From positions 580,595 to 644,594 of the forward strand of contig NZ_JAFIWA010000002.1 of the NCBI RefSeq assembly GCF_018588945.1: DNA of 64,000 bases. Direction: 5' to 3'. Below, piece by piece: positions 8,531 to 19,544 of this stretch. The notes below the pieces were generated by a model. That model was given only the letters and a program-made list of their open reading frames with translations. It did not search any database and was not told where the DNA came from. The stretch's first letter is position 1. The number at the start of each line of letters is the position of its first letter. This stretch comes from Microbacterium flavescens. GTDB lineage: Bacteria; Actinomycetota; Actinomycetes; Actinomycetales; Microbacteriaceae. The translations under genes and the position numbers were made by a program.

Positions 8531-8615
8531 CGGCTCATCCTATGAGGTGCGCGGGCCGCGGCATCCGCCCCACCACACGGGTCCGGGTGTCGGCTGCCGC
8601 GCGTAGACTCATCCG

Positions 8616-11600
8616 GTGACAGTTCCCGGGATCGTGCGCGCCCTCGAACAGGCAGAGTCGTTTCAGGATGCTGTCGCCGCAGCATCCGTCGATGCCGACT
8701 TCTCGCTGGTCGAAGGCCTCGACGCGCCGCTGCTCTCCGCCCTCATCGAGCGCCGCCGCGCAGCCGGCAAGCCGCCCGTCATCCTGCTGATCACTCCGAC
8801 CGGCCGCCGGTCCGAGTCGATCGGCCCCGCGCTGGGGGCCCTGATGCCCGGCGCCGAGGTGATGCACTTCCCGGCGTGGGAGACGCTGCCCCACGAGCGC
8901 CTGAGCCCGAGCGCCGAGATCGTCGGCAGCCGGCTCGACGTGCTCGGGCGCATCGCCCGCTGGAACGGCGAGACGCCGCTGATCGTGACGGCGTCGGTCC
9001 GCGGCGCGATCCAGCCGCTGGCGGCCGGTCTCACCGACGTGCCGCCGATCGACCTGGTCGTCGGCGGACGCGGGCACGATCTGAGCGCCGTCTCGCTCCG
9101 CCTCGTCGAGCTGGCCTACCACCGGGTCGACATGGTCTCGCGCCGCGGCGAGTTCGCGGTGCGCGGCGGCATCCTCGATGTCTTCCCGCCCACGGCGGCG
9201 CATCCGTACCGGGTGGAGTTCTTCGGCGACGAGGTCGACCAGATCCGCGCATTCTCGGTCGCCGACCAGCGATCGCTGCCGGGCGAGATCCCCGAGGTCT
9301 CGCTGATCGCGAGCCGTGAGCTGCTGCTGACCGACGCCGTGCGCGCCCGCGCCCGGCAGCTGAAGGACGAGTTCCCCGGGCTCGCCGGCATGCTCGAGAA
9401 GATGTCGGAGGGCATCCCCGCCGAGGGCATGGAGTCGCTGCTCCCGGCCGTCGTCGACCGGCTCGTCACCGTCGCCGACTACCTCCCCGAGGGCGCTGCC
9501 GTGGCGCTCGTCGACCCGGAACGCGCCGTGACGCGCGCGATCACGCTGGGCGACACGAACCGCGAGTTCCTCGAGGCCGCGTGGAGCGCCGCGACCGCCG
9601 GGGCGCAGACGCCCATCGACCTCGGTGCGGGCGACTTCCTCACGCTCCCGGCGCTGCGCGAGGCCGCGCGCGCGCGGGGCGACGTGTGGTGGACCCTGAG
9701 CGCGTTCGATTCAGGAGAAGCGGATGCCTCGGCCGAGGGCCTGCTCGACATCGACGCCGCCCTGGAGGCGGCTGCGGTCGTGCGGGTCGCGGGCGACCCG
9801 GTGCCCTCCTTCCAGGGCAACGTCGACGGAGCGACGGCGCACGTCGGCGCGCTCCTCGCGGACGGCTGGCGCGTGGTGGTCGCGGCATCCGGCACCGGCC
9901 TCGTCGAGCGCGCGCGCGACGTCCTCGCCGAGCGCGGCATCGCGGCGCGCCGCGTCGACGAGGTGCTGGCCGCGCCCGAGCCGGGCGTCGCCCATCTCGT
10001 GGTGTCGGTCCTCGAACGCGGCTTCCAGGTGCCCGACGCCAAGATCGCCGTGCTCACCGAGACCGAGTTCTACGGACGCACGATCGGCGGCGATCAGCGC
10101 GTCGTGAAGAAGCTCGCGTCGCGGCGCAAGAACGTCGTCGACCCGCTTCAGCTGAAGCCGGGCGACTACGTGGTCCACGTGACCCACGGCATCGGCAAGT
10201 TCGTCGAGCTCACCCAGCGGGAGGTGTCCAGCGGAGGACGCAATCCGGTCAAGAGCGTGCGCGAGTATCTCGTGCTCGAGTACGCGCCGTCCAAGCGGGG
10301 CTATCCGGGCGACAAGCTGTTCGTCCCCACCGACCAGCTCGACCTGCTGTCGCGGTACGTCGGCGGCGAGGCGCCGAGCCTGTCCAAGATGGGCGGCAGC
10401 GACTGGGCGGCGGCGAAGGGCCGCGCGCGCAGGGCCGTGCGCGACATCGCCGTCGAGCTGGTCAAGCTCTACTCCGCCCGCATGGCGGCCAAGGGCCACG
10501 CCTTCGGGCCTGACACCCCGTGGCAGCGCGAACTCGAGGAGGCGTTCCCGTTCGCCGAGACGCCCGATCAGCTGCAGACGATCGACGAGATCAAGGCCGA
10601 CATGGAGAAGCCGATCCCGATGGACCGCCTGCTGTCGGGCGACGTCGGCTTCGGCAAGACCGAGGTCGCCGTCCGCGCCGCGTTCAAGGCGATCCAGGAC
10701 GGCAAGCAGGTCGCGATGCTCGTGCCGACCACGCTGCTCGTGAAGCAGCACTTCGAGACGTTCACCGAGCGCTTCGCCGGCTTCCCGGTCAAGGTGAAGG
10801 CGCTCTCGCGCTTCCAGACCGACAAGCAGGCGCGTGAGGTCGTCGACGGGCTCGCCGACGGAACGGTCGATCTGGTCATCGGCACGCACCGCATCCTGAC
10901 CGAGAAGGTGCACTTCAAAGACCTGGGTCTCATGATCATCGACGAGGAGCAGCGCTTCGGCGTCGAGCACAAGGATCAGCTGAAGAAGCTCAAGACCAAC
11001 GTCGACATCCTCGCGATGAGCGCCACCCCGATCCCGCGCACGCTCGAGATGGCCGTCACCGGCATCCGCGAGATGTCGACCCTTCAGACGCCGCCCGAAG
11101 ACCGGCATCCGATCCTGTCCTATGTCGGCGCGCGCAACGACAAGCAGATCGCCGCGGCGATCCGTCGCGAGCTGCTGCGCGAGGGACAGGTGTTCTTCGT
11201 CCACAACCGCGTGCAGTCCATCCAGCGCGTCGCCGCCGAGCTCGCCGAACTGGTGCCCGAGGCGCGCATCGCCGTCGCGCACGGCCAGATGGGGGAGCAC
11301 GCGCTGGAGGAGGTCGTCGACGCCTTCTGGGAGCGGCGGTTCGACGTGCTCGTCTGCACGACGATCGTCGAGACCGGCCTCGACATCTCCAATGCCAACA
11401 CGATCATCATCGACCGGGCCGACAAGTACGGCCTCTCGCAGCTCCACCAGCTGCGCGGGCGCGTGGGCCGGGCGAGGGAGCGCGCGTACGCCTACTTCCT
11501 CTACGACGAGCTCAAGCCGCTGTCCGAGACCGCGGCCGACCGGCTCGAGACGATCGCCGTGAACAACGACCTCGGCAGCGGCATGCAGGTGGCGCTGAAA

Positions 11601-12242
11601 GACCTCGAGCTGCGCGGCGCGGGCAACCTGCTGGGCGCCGAGCAGGCCGGCCACATCGCCGGCGTCGGCTTCGACCTCTACCTCCGCATGATCGGAGAGG
11701 CGGTCTCGGCGTTCCGCGGCGACGACGTCGAGGGTCCTGCCGAGCTGCGCCTCGAGCTGCCCGTGCAGGCGCGCATCCCCGAGTCGTACATCGACAGCGA
11801 GCGACTGCGCCTCGAGGCGTACCAGAAGCTCTCGGCCGCGGCATCCCTCACCGCGAAGGACGACGCGATCGACCTCGTCGTGGAGGAGCTCACCGACCGG
11901 TACGGCGAGCCGCCCGCCGACGTCGAGGGTCTCCTCGCGGTCGCGCGCCTGCGCCGCCGCGCCGCCCAGGCGGGGCTCACCGACGTCGTCGCGATGGGTC
12001 CCAACCTGCGGGTCGCCCCGGCGAACCTGCCCGACTCGATGCGCGTGCGGCTGCAGCGGCTGCACCCGAAGGCGAAGCTGCTGCAGGGCGGCGAGGCGCT
12101 CGTGGTGCCGCTGCCGACCGCCGAAGGGGAGCGCGTCGCCGACGGCGACCTCATCGCATGGGTCGGCCAGCTCCTCGAACAGCTCTGGCCGGCGCCGAAG
12201 GTCGAGACCTCCGAGGCGTCCACCGCGTCGACGGCATCCTGA
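8616..12242 (+). CDS. mfd: Transcription-repair coupling factor
   Basis: 1208-aa ATP-dependent translocase that removes stalled RNA polymerase and recruits UvrA. Domains in order: a UvrB-like N-terminal module (about 1-370), the RNAP-interacting CarD-like/RID domain (about 505-580, PGDYVVHVTHGIGKFVEL), two RecG-type helicase lobes with Walker A LLSGDVGFGKTEVAVR (about 673-688), the DEEQ box IIDEEQRFGV (about 772), motif VI LRGRVGRARERAYAYF, and the C-terminal TRCF domain. TAGACT (8604-8609) is exactly six bases before GTG 8616, supporting this start and a leaderless transcript. mazG and eno follow further downstream, as in mycobacteria. Confidence 0.98.
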   Translation: MTVPGIVRALEQAESFQDAVAAASVDADFSLVEGLDAPLLSALIERRRAAGKPPVILLITPTGRRSESIGPALGALMPGAEVMHFPAWETLPHERLSPSAEIVGSRLDVLGRIARWNGETPLIVTASVRGAIQPLAAGLTDVPPIDLVVGGRGHDLSAVSLRLVELAYHRVDMVSRRGEFAVRGGILDVFPPTAAHPYRVEFFGDEVDQIRAFSVADQRSLPGEIPEVSLIASRELLLTDAVRARARQLKDEFPGLAGMLEKMSEGIPAEGMESLLPAVVDRLVTVADYLPEGAAVALVDPERAVTRAITLGDTNREFLEAAWSAATAGAQTPIDLGAGDFLTLPALREAARARGDVWWTLSAFDSGEADASAEGLLDIDAALEAAAVVRVAGDPVPSFQGNVDGATAHVGALLADGWRVVVAASGTGLVERARDVLAERGIAARRVDEVLAAPEPGVAHLVVSVLERGFQVPDAKIAVLTETEFYGRTIGGDQRVVKKLASRRKNVVDPLQLKPGDYVVHVTHGIGKFVELTQREVSSGGRNPVKSVREYLVLEYAPSKRGYPGDKLFVPTDQLDLLSRYVGGEAPSLSKMGGSDWAAAKGRARRAVRDIAVELVKLYSARMAAKGHAFGPDTPWQRELEEAFPFAETPDQLQTIDEIKADMEKPIPMDRLLSGDVGFGKTEVAVRAAFKAIQDGKQVAMLVPTTLLVKQHFETFTERFAGFPVKVKALSRFQTDKQAREVVDGLADGTVDLVIGTHRILTEKVHFKDLGLMIIDEEQRFGVEHKDQLKKLKTNVDILAMSATPIPRTLEMAVTGIREMSTLQTPPEDRHPILSYVGARNDKQIAAAIRRELLREGQVFFVHNRVQSIQRVAAELAELVPEARIAVAHGQMGEHALEEVVDAFWERRFDVLVCTTIVETGLDISNANTIIIDRADKYGLSQLHQLRGRVGRARERAYAYFLYDELKPLSETAADRLETIAVNNDLGSGMQVALKDLELRGAGNLLGAEQAGHIAGVGFDLYLRMIGEAVSAFRGDDVEGPAELRLELPVQARIPESYIDSERLRLEAYQKLSAAASLTAKDDAIDLVVEELTDRYGEPPADVEGLLAVARLRRRAAQAGLTDVVAMGPNLRVAPANLPDSMRVRLQRLHPKAKLLQGGEALVVPLPTAEGERVADGDLIAWVGQLLEQLWPAPKVETSEASTASTAS

Positions 12243-12287
12243 GCCGGCGGGCCGTGCCGGCTGGGCCGGCCCGGCGGGCGGTTCGCG

Positions 12288-13673
<1,386 letters not shown>

Positions 13674-13866
13674 TCAGAGGTCCCGTCGACCTGGGCCGAG
13701 TCCGCGGGTGGGCGGGCATCCGATCGAGCCGCGCGGTGACACGGAACGCCGGGGCGGGCGCGCGATGGCGCCGAAGACGGGCTGTCCCAGCCTAAGCCCG
13801 TGTTGGCACTCGGGCTCTGCGTGTGACGTCCGGCCGCACTACGCTGGCAACGACCGAGGAGGGTCC

Positions 13867-14466
13867 ATGCGGTTCGAGCACCTCGGGGCGCAGCCCCGCA
13901 TCCATCCCGACGCCGTCATCGCCGCGACGGCGGTGATCAGTGGGGACGTCGTGATCGGCGCCGACTGCCAGGTGCTGCACGGGGCCGTCATCACCGCCGA
14001 GGGCGGTGCGATCACGCTCGGCGAGAACGTCATCGTCATGGAGAACGCCCTCATCCGTGCGACGTCGACGAACCCGGTGCACATCGGCGACCACGTCCTG
14101 GTGGGGCCGATGGCGAGCGTGTCGGGCGCGACGATCGCCGACGAGGTCTTCCTCGCCACCGGCACGCGGGTCTTCAACGGCGCGCGCATCGGCGAGCGCA
14201 GCGAGGTGCGCATCAACGCCGTGGTGCACCTGCGCACGACCCTGCCTCCGGAGTCGGTGGTGCCGATCGGGTGGGTCGCCGTCGGCGATCCGGTGCAGAT
14301 CCTCCCGCCCGACCAGCACGAGCAGATCTGGGCGGCCCAGCGAGAGCTGGATTTCCCCGGCTACGTTTTCGGGCTCGACCGCGAGACGCCCGATCTGATG
14401 GTGCAGCTCACCGAGCGCTACGGGCGCAGCCTCGCGCGCCACGTCGACGACCGCCGGCTCGACTGA
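13867..14466 (+). CDS. Left-handed beta-helix (hexapeptide repeat) protein, gamma carbonic anhydrase-like
   Basis: 199-aa protein made mainly of isoleucine-patch hexapeptide repeats (IHPDAVIAATAVISGDVVIGADCQVLHGAVITAEGG and onward), folding as a trimeric left-handed beta-helix. A zinc-binding His set as in gamma carbonic anhydrases is only partly visible (LHGAVI, VHIGDHVLVGP, AVVHL), so catalysis is uncertain; a PaaY/YrdA-like or acyltransferase-like role is possible. The C-terminal helix is typical. The RBS GAGGAGGG precedes the ATG. A perfect intergenic palindrome follows the stop. Confidence 0.85.
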   Translation: MRFEHLGAQPRIHPDAVIAATAVISGDVVIGADCQVLHGAVITAEGGAITLGENVIVMENALIRATSTNPVHIGDHVLVGPMASVSGATIADEVFLATGTRVFNGARIGERSEVRINAVVHLRTTLPPESVVPIGWVAVGDPVQILPPDQHEQIWAAQRELDFPGYVFGLDRETPDLMVQLTERYGRSLARHVDDRRLD

Positions 14467-14489
14467 CCGCGCGCCGGCATCGCAGATCC

Positions 14490-14513
14490 GGGATGCCGCG
14501 GCCGCGGCATCCC
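14490..14513. terminator. 24-nt perfect palindrome built from GGATGCC/GGCATCC
   Basis: A 24-base perfect palindrome: GGGATGCC, then CGCGGCCG, then the mirror GGCATCCC. It lies in the short gap between the convergent hexapeptide-repeat and zinc-ribbon genes. A near-identical 22-base core recurs at 44521-44542. A terminator role is inferred from position. Confidence 0.55.
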
Positions 14514-14527
14514 TCGCGCACCGCTGT

Positions 14528-14698
14528 TCAGTCCCAGACGAGGCGGCAGTCGCGGCACTCGAACTCGAGGCGCTCGACCCAGCCGTCATCGAGGTCGTCG
14601 CGTCGATCGAGCTCGACGCGGAACCACCGCGGCTCGCTCGCTCGCACATCGAGCGACCCGCAGTCGGGGCAGACTTCGGCGACGACGATCCGTGCCAT
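14528..14698 (-). CDS. Small zinc-ribbon protein (56 aa)
   Basis: A 56-residue protein read from the minus strand: MARIVVAEVCPDCGSLDVRA near the start and LEFECRDCRLVWD at the end. The two CxxC pairs (CPDC and CRDC) about 40 residues apart would bind one zinc as a zinc ribbon. The predicted start has TACCGT exactly six bases upstream (14705-14710), matching the leaderless pattern. Unknown function; it could bind nucleic acid or act as an adaptor. Placed between ppc and the hexapeptide-repeat gene. Confidence 0.8.
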   Translation of the reverse strand: MARIVVAEVCPDCGSLDVRASEPRWFRVELDRRDDLDDGWVERLEFECRDCRLVWD

Positions 14699-14747
14699 GC
14701 GGCCACGGTAACCCCGCGACCACGGATGCCCGGAAACGACGCGCGTG

Positions 14748-17417
14748 TCAGCCGGTGTTCTGCAGGCCCGCCGCGACGCCGCTCACGGAGAGCAGCAGCA
14801 GACGCTGCTGCTCGGGATCGACCGGTGCCCCCTCGGGAGCGTCGCGCAGCGCCCGGAGCGCACGCAGCTGCAGGAGCGACAGCGCGTCGACGTAGGGGCT
14901 GCGCATCTTGACGGCCCGCTGCAGCACCGGCTTGTTGCCGAGCAGCTCGGTGCCCCCGGTCACGCGCACGACCCACGACCGGGTGAGCGCCATCTCGTCG
15001 CGCACGAGGGCCGCGAGGTCGTCGCGGTCGCCGAGCTCGAGGTAGTGGCGCGCGATGCGGTCGTCGGCCTTGGCCAGGCTCATCGCGACGTTGTCGACCA
15101 GCGTGCGCAGGAGCGGCCACTCGTCGTAGGCCCGCTGCAGCAGCGGCTCGTCGCCGACGGCCTCGAGAGCGGTGCCGAGGCCGAACCAGCCCGCCAGGTT
15201 GATACGCGCCTGCGTCCATGCGAACACCCAGGGAATCGCCCGCAGGTCCTCGAGCGACTCCACCGACAGCCCGCGGCGCGCGGGGCGCGACCCGAGTGCG
15301 AGCAGCCCGACCTCCTCCATCGGCGTCACCCGCGCGAACCACGGGGCGAATCCGGGGGCCTTCACCAGCGAGAAGAACCGTTCGCGGGATGCCTCGTCCA
15401 TCGTCGCCGCGACCGAGGCGTAGCGCTCGGCCGCCGCACGGTTGCGGTCTTCGTTCGACGGCGAGGAGGCGAGCAGGATGGCGGCGGCCACCTGGTCGAT
15501 GTGCCGCATCGCGATGGCGGGATCGCCGTACCGGGCGAAGATCACCTCGCCCTGCTCGGTCAGCTTGAACCTGCCGTCCACCGAGTGCGGCGGCTGGGCG
15601 AGGATGGCCGAGTTCGCCGGACCGCCGCCGCGGCCGAGCGCGCCGCCGCGCCCGTGGAAGAGCGTGAGCTCGATGGCCTGCTCCTGGGCCCAGGCGGCGA
15701 TCGCCGCCTGCGCCTCGTAGAGGGCGAGGTTCGCCGCGACGGGTCCGACGTCCTTCGACGAGTCGGAGTAGCCGAGCATGACCTCGAGCCGGCGACCGGT
15801 CGCCTCGAGGCGCTCGGCGAACTCGGGGTGCTGCACGATCTCGGCGAGGATCCGCGGTGCGGCCTGCAGATCGGCGAACGTCTCGAACAGCGGGACGACG
15901 TCGAGCACGGGCACGTCGCCGTCGGGCCCGACCGCGTACCGCGCGAGACGGTGGACCGCGGCCAGGTCGTCGGCGGACTGCGTGAACGACACGATGTAGC
16001 GCCCGGCGGCGCGCGGGCCGTAGCGCTCCTGCAGGAAGGCGATCGAGCGGAAGACGTCGAGCACCTCCTCGGTCTGCCCGGAGAGCGGACCGCCGGCGTC
16101 GAGCTCGGCGAGCACTTTGGCGTGCACCGCGGAGTGCTGGCGCACCTCGAGCTCGGTGAGGTGGAAGCCGTACGTCTCGACCTGCCACAGCAGCTGCTGG
16201 AGGTGTCCGTACGCCTGCCGGGCCGCCCCGGCCTGCACGAGCGAGTCCTGCACGACGCGGAGGTCGGCGAGGAAGTGCTCGGGGTCGCGGTACGCGAGGT
16301 CGGCGTTGCGCTCGCGGGTGGCGGTCAGCTTGCGCGCGAGGAGGAGCAGGATGCGGCGATGCGGCTCGTTGGGCGAGCGCTTGGCGATCTCGAGGGCCCC
16401 TTCGTCGGCGGCCGAGAGCCGCTGCCACAGCGCGACCAGCGCGGCGCTCGGCGGTGTGGTGGTCGCGTCGAGGGTGAGCGTTCGCCCGATCCTGCTCGTG
16501 GCACGCTCCAGCCCGAGCAGCACGTGCTCGCTGGCGATCTTCGCCGCCGTGCGGGTGACCGAAGCCGTGACGAACGGGTTGCCGTCGCGGTCGCCGCCCA
16601 CCCACGAGCCGACCCGCACGAACGGGCGCACGACGGGCGCCCGGCCGCCGGCCGCAGGGCCCTGCAGCGCATCGTCGACGCGACGGTAGACATGCGGCAC
16701 GGCAGTGAAGAGCGTCTCGTCGAACACGGCCATGACGGCCCGCACCTCATCGGTCGGAGACGGCTTCTCAGGCCGGAGCGGCGCGGTGCGCCACAGGGTG
16801 TCGACCTCTTCGAGCATGCGCCGCTCGGCGCGCCGCTGGTCGGCGCCGTTGCGCAGCGAGGCGTCGTGCTCCTCGAGGAGGGTGGCCAGCCGCCGGATGC
16901 TCGACGACACCGCGCGACGGCGTGCCTCGGTCGGGTGCGCCGTGAAGACGGGGTGGAATCGCAGCGACTGCAGACGGGCGAGCGCGGTGTCGTCGCCGAC
17001 TTCGGCGGCCAGGCGCACGAAGGCCGCAGCCACGGAGTCTGTGGCGCGCTCGCGGTCGGGACGCCCGTCGCGCTCGCGGAGGATGCGCACGCGCTGGTGC
17101 TCCTCGGCAAGGTTGACGAGGTGGAAGTAGGCAGTGAAGGCCCGGGCGACCTCATCGGCGCGGTCGACGGTGAACGAGTCGGCGATCGCGGCCGCGCGGG
17201 CGAAGGCCTCGGGCGTCTCGTCGGTGTATGCCTGGATCGTCGCGGTGCGCAGGCGCTCGACGTCCTCGTAGAGGCCGGGCGAGCCGCTCTCTCGCAGCAC
17301 CTGGCCGAGGAGCGAGCCGAGCATGCGCACATCCGCGCGCATCTGCTCGGGGATCTCCTGCTCGGCCTCGAAGCGCCCGACGAGGTCGATCGCTTCGGTC
17401 TGGGTGAGTTCACGCAT
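14748..17417 (-). CDS. ppc: Phosphoenolpyruvate carboxylase
   Basis: 889-aa anaplerotic enzyme that carboxylates PEP to oxaloacetate. Signatures present: the catalytic-His segment VFTAHPTEARRR (near residue 155), LGYSDSSKDVGPVAANLALY, and the glycine-rich loop FHGRGGALGRGGGP (near residue 585). The C-terminus ends LQNTG, close to the conserved xNTG of the family. The length is normal to slightly short. TAGCGT lies exactly six bases before the ATG at 17417, so the transcript is probably leaderless. No regulator is adjacent. Confidence 0.98.
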   Translation of the reverse strand: MRELTQTEAIDLVGRFEAEQEIPEQMRADVRMLGSLLGQVLRESGSPGLYEDVERLRTATIQAYTDETPEAFARAAAIADSFTVDRADEVARAFTAYFHLVNLAEEHQRVRILRERDGRPDRERATDSVAAAFVRLAAEVGDDTALARLQSLRFHPVFTAHPTEARRRAVSSSIRRLATLLEEHDASLRNGADQRRAERRMLEEVDTLWRTAPLRPEKPSPTDEVRAVMAVFDETLFTAVPHVYRRVDDALQGPAAGGRAPVVRPFVRVGSWVGGDRDGNPFVTASVTRTAAKIASEHVLLGLERATSRIGRTLTLDATTTPPSAALVALWQRLSAADEGALEIAKRSPNEPHRRILLLLARKLTATRERNADLAYRDPEHFLADLRVVQDSLVQAGAARQAYGHLQQLLWQVETYGFHLTELEVRQHSAVHAKVLAELDAGGPLSGQTEEVLDVFRSIAFLQERYGPRAAGRYIVSFTQSADDLAAVHRLARYAVGPDGDVPVLDVVPLFETFADLQAAPRILAEIVQHPEFAERLEATGRRLEVMLGYSDSSKDVGPVAANLALYEAQAAIAAWAQEQAIELTLFHGRGGALGRGGGPANSAILAQPPHSVDGRFKLTEQGEVIFARYGDPAIAMRHIDQVAAAILLASSPSNEDRNRAAAERYASVAATMDEASRERFFSLVKAPGFAPWFARVTPMEEVGLLALGSRPARRGLSVESLEDLRAIPWVFAWTQARINLAGWFGLGTALEAVGDEPLLQRAYDEWPLLRTLVDNVAMSLAKADDRIARHYLELGDRDDLAALVRDEMALTRSWVVRVTGGTELLGNKPVLQRAVKMRSPYVDALSLLQLRALRALRDAPEGAPVDPEQQRLLLLSVSGVAAGLQNTG

Positions 17418-17578
17418 CCTTCCACGCTACTGGCGCGCAGCCGACTCGCCGTTCCGGGGTGCGCTGTGTGACGAACGGGGGCCGACGACCCGTCGCTAGA
17501 CTGGGCCACTGGTGTGCCGGGAAGTCTGGTCGGCGAGGCGCCGCCGCGCCGAACTGCAGCCTCGACGAAAGGACCCGC

Positions 17579-18775
17579 GTGTCCCTGCTCCGCTCCGCCC
17601 GTTTCCCGGCGATCGTCCTGCTGGGAGCGGCGATTCTCGCCCTCGTGCTGGCGAATTCGCCCGTAGGCCCGGCGATCGCCGACGTCAAGGACGCGTACGT
17701 CGGCATACCCGGCGTCTTCGAGATGTCGGTGGGGCACTGGGTCCAGGACGGCCTGCTCGCGATCTTCTTCTTCATCGTCGCCGTCGAGCTGCAGTACGAG
17801 CTCACCAACGGCGAGCTCAACTCCGGACGCAAGGCGATGCAGCCCGCCATCGCCGCGGCGGGCGGCGTGATCGTGCCGATCGCGGTGTTCCTGCTCTTCG
17901 CCGCCGGCTCGGACGCGTCCGACGGGTGGCCCATCCCGACCGCGACCGACATCGCCTTCGCGCTGGGCGTGCTCGCCGTCTTCGGCAAGGGGCTCCCGTC
18001 CGGCATCCGGATCTTCCTGCTCGCCCTGGCGATCCTCGACGACATCGTCGGCATCGTGTTCATCGCGGTGCTCTTCACCGACGACGTCAACATCGGGCTG
18101 CTCGCGCTCGCCGCACTGACGGTCGCGATCTTCGGCGTGCTCAGCCGTCAGCTCGACACCCGCGCCCGCGTGCCCATCGCGATCGCGCTGGTGATCCTCG
18201 CCGTCGCGACCTGGGTGCTCGTGTACCTCTCGGGCGTGCACGCGACCATCGCCGGTGTCGCGCTGGGACTCGCGATGGCGCAGCGGCCGGCGCTGCGCAC
18301 GCGGCACGAACTCGAGCCGTGGGTGAACGGCATCGTGCTGCCCCTCTTCGCCTTCTCCGCCGCGTTCGTGATGATTCCGTCGGTGTCGCCGTCACAGCTG
18401 TCGCCGGCGTTCTGGGGCGTGCTCGTCGCCCTTCCGGTCGGGAAGATCATCGGCATCTCCCTCGCGGGCTGGATCTCGCTGCGCATCGGAAACCGCGGCG
18501 TCGCGCCGCATCTCTCATTCCTCGATCTCATCGCGGCGGGTGCGCTCGGCGGAATCGGGTTCACCGTCTCGCTGCTGCTGTCGGAGCTCGCGTTCTCCGA
18601 CGCTCCGCTGGTGCGCGACGAGGCGACGCTCGGCGTACTGGGCGGCTCTGCGATCTCCATCGTGCTCGCGGCGATCCTGGTCGCGCAGCGCGCTCATCAC
18701 TACCGCCGCACGTCGCGGGCCACGGCCGACGACGAGCTGCCGCCGCCGTCGAGCCACGAGGGACAGATCGCATGA
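17579..18775 (+). CDS. nhaA: Na+/H+ antiporter NhaA
   Basis: 398-aa inner-membrane antiporter that exports sodium for protons. Twelve hydrophobic segments can be followed. The ion-binding acidic pair D154-D155 (LALAILDDIVGIV) and the unwound-helix region PTATDIAFALGVL with D124 match the essential E. coli residues. The GTG at 17579 has a GAAAGGA ribosome-binding site; a TAGACT at 17497-17502 gives a ~70-base leader. The stop overlaps the mazG start (ATGA), so the two are translated together, an unusual pairing functionally. Confidence 0.95.
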   Translation: MSLLRSARFPAIVLLGAAILALVLANSPVGPAIADVKDAYVGIPGVFEMSVGHWVQDGLLAIFFFIVAVELQYELTNGELNSGRKAMQPAIAAAGGVIVPIAVFLLFAAGSDASDGWPIPTATDIAFALGVLAVFGKGLPSGIRIFLLALAILDDIVGIVFIAVLFTDDVNIGLLALAALTVAIFGVLSRQLDTRARVPIAIALVILAVATWVLVYLSGVHATIAGVALGLAMAQRPALRTRHELEPWVNGIVLPLFAFSAAFVMIPSVSPSQLSPAFWGVLVALPVGKIIGISLAGWISLRIGNRGVAPHLSFLDLIAAGALGGIGFTVSLLLSELAFSDAPLVRDEATLGVLGGSAISIVLAAILVAQRAHHYRRTSRATADDELPPPSSHEGQIA

Positions 18776-19428
18776 CCGCCGACGCCGCGCCCTCGGCCGA
18801 TCCGCTTCGAGAGGCGGCCGAGACCATGCGCGCCGTGCGCGACCGCTGCGTCTGGACGCAGCAGATCGACCACCGCGCCCTCGTCCCGTACCTGGTCGAG
18901 GAGAGCGCAGAGCTCATCGACGCCGTCGAGGAGGACGACCGGGCCGAGCTGCGCGAGGAGCTCGGCGACCTGCTGTGGCAGGTGCTGTTCCACGCCGAGA
19001 TCGCCTCCCGCGACGCCGAGGACCCGTTCGACATCGACGACGTGGCCCGCGGGCTGACCGAGAAGATGGTGCGGCGGCATCCGCATGTCTTCGGCGACGC
19101 CGTCGCCACCACGCCCGAAGAAGTGCTCGTGCACTGGAACGCCGCGAAGGCCGCGGAGAAGAGCGCGCGCACCAGTGTGCTCGACGGGGTGAGCGAGCGG
19201 ATGCCGAGCCTCGCGCTCGCGCAGAAGCTGCTGTCGAAGGCGGCGCAGGTCGACTCCGTGCCGCCCATGCCCGTCGACCCGGGCGCCCCGGCGTCGGAGG
19301 CCGAGCTCGGCGACGCGCTGCTCGCGCTCGTCGCCACAGCCCGCGCGAACGGCTGGGACGCCGAGCGCGCCCTGCGCGAGCGCCTGCGCACCCTGCAGGC
19401 CGACATCCGCACCGCCGAGTCCCCCTGA
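18772..19428 (+). CDS. mazG: MazG-type nucleoside triphosphate pyrophosphohydrolase
   Basis: 218-aa all-alpha NTP pyrophosphatase that hydrolyses aberrant or excess nucleotides. The MazG metal-binding motif EESAELIDAV with downstream EELGDLLWQVLFHA is intact. The N-terminal domain (about 10-115) is the active one. A shortened C-terminal region (ERMPSLALAQKLLSKAAQV and a final helical segment) remains of the second MazG domain found in E. coli. It follows nhaA with a four-base overlap. Lies between mfd and eno, as in mycobacteria. Confidence 0.93.
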   Translation: MTADAAPSADPLREAAETMRAVRDRCVWTQQIDHRALVPYLVEESAELIDAVEEDDRAELREELGDLLWQVLFHAEIASRDAEDPFDIDDVARGLTEKMVRRHPHVFGDAVATTPEEVLVHWNAAKAAEKSARTSVLDGVSERMPSLALAQKLLSKAAQVDSVPPMPVDPGAPASEAELGDALLALVATARANGWDAERALRERLRTLQADIRTAESP

Positions 19429-19470
19429 CCGCTCGCCCCAACCCGCCCACCCCGGCCCGCCCAAAATCGC

Positions 19471-19535
19471 GAGACCGCATCGGTGCACCGAGACCGCACC
19501 CCCTGCGTGCTGTTTCGGTGCACCGATGCGGTCTC
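19471..19535. repeat. Long imperfect hairpin (65 nt) between mazG and hisS
   Basis: Outer 20-bp arms (19471-19490 and 19516-19535) are perfect inverted repeats. The inner part continues to pair, with one mismatch and one G-U, down to a seven-base loop near 19500-19506. The arms contain the self-palindrome CGGTGCACCG, and the 9-mer GAGACCGCA occurs twice in the left arm (19471-19479 and 19490-19498). It looks like a repeated extragenic palindrome rather than a simple terminator. Confidence 0.7.
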
Positions 19536-19544
19536 ACGCGAATC

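Noticed and set aside
9711..12065. Very long minus-strand open frame inside mfd.
   Set aside because: It is the antisense of a complete mfd; composition is Arg/Leu/Val/Glu/Asp-biased and no domain is seen.
12243..12287. Possible terminator of mfd/gdhA.
   Set aside because: Several short GCCGGC-type repeats exist, but I could not find one convincing stem with a loop of reasonable size.
14745..17471. Long plus-strand open frame (about 900 codons) over ppc.
   Set aside because: Pure antisense of ppc with no recognisable domain; ppc itself is intact with its own start signal.
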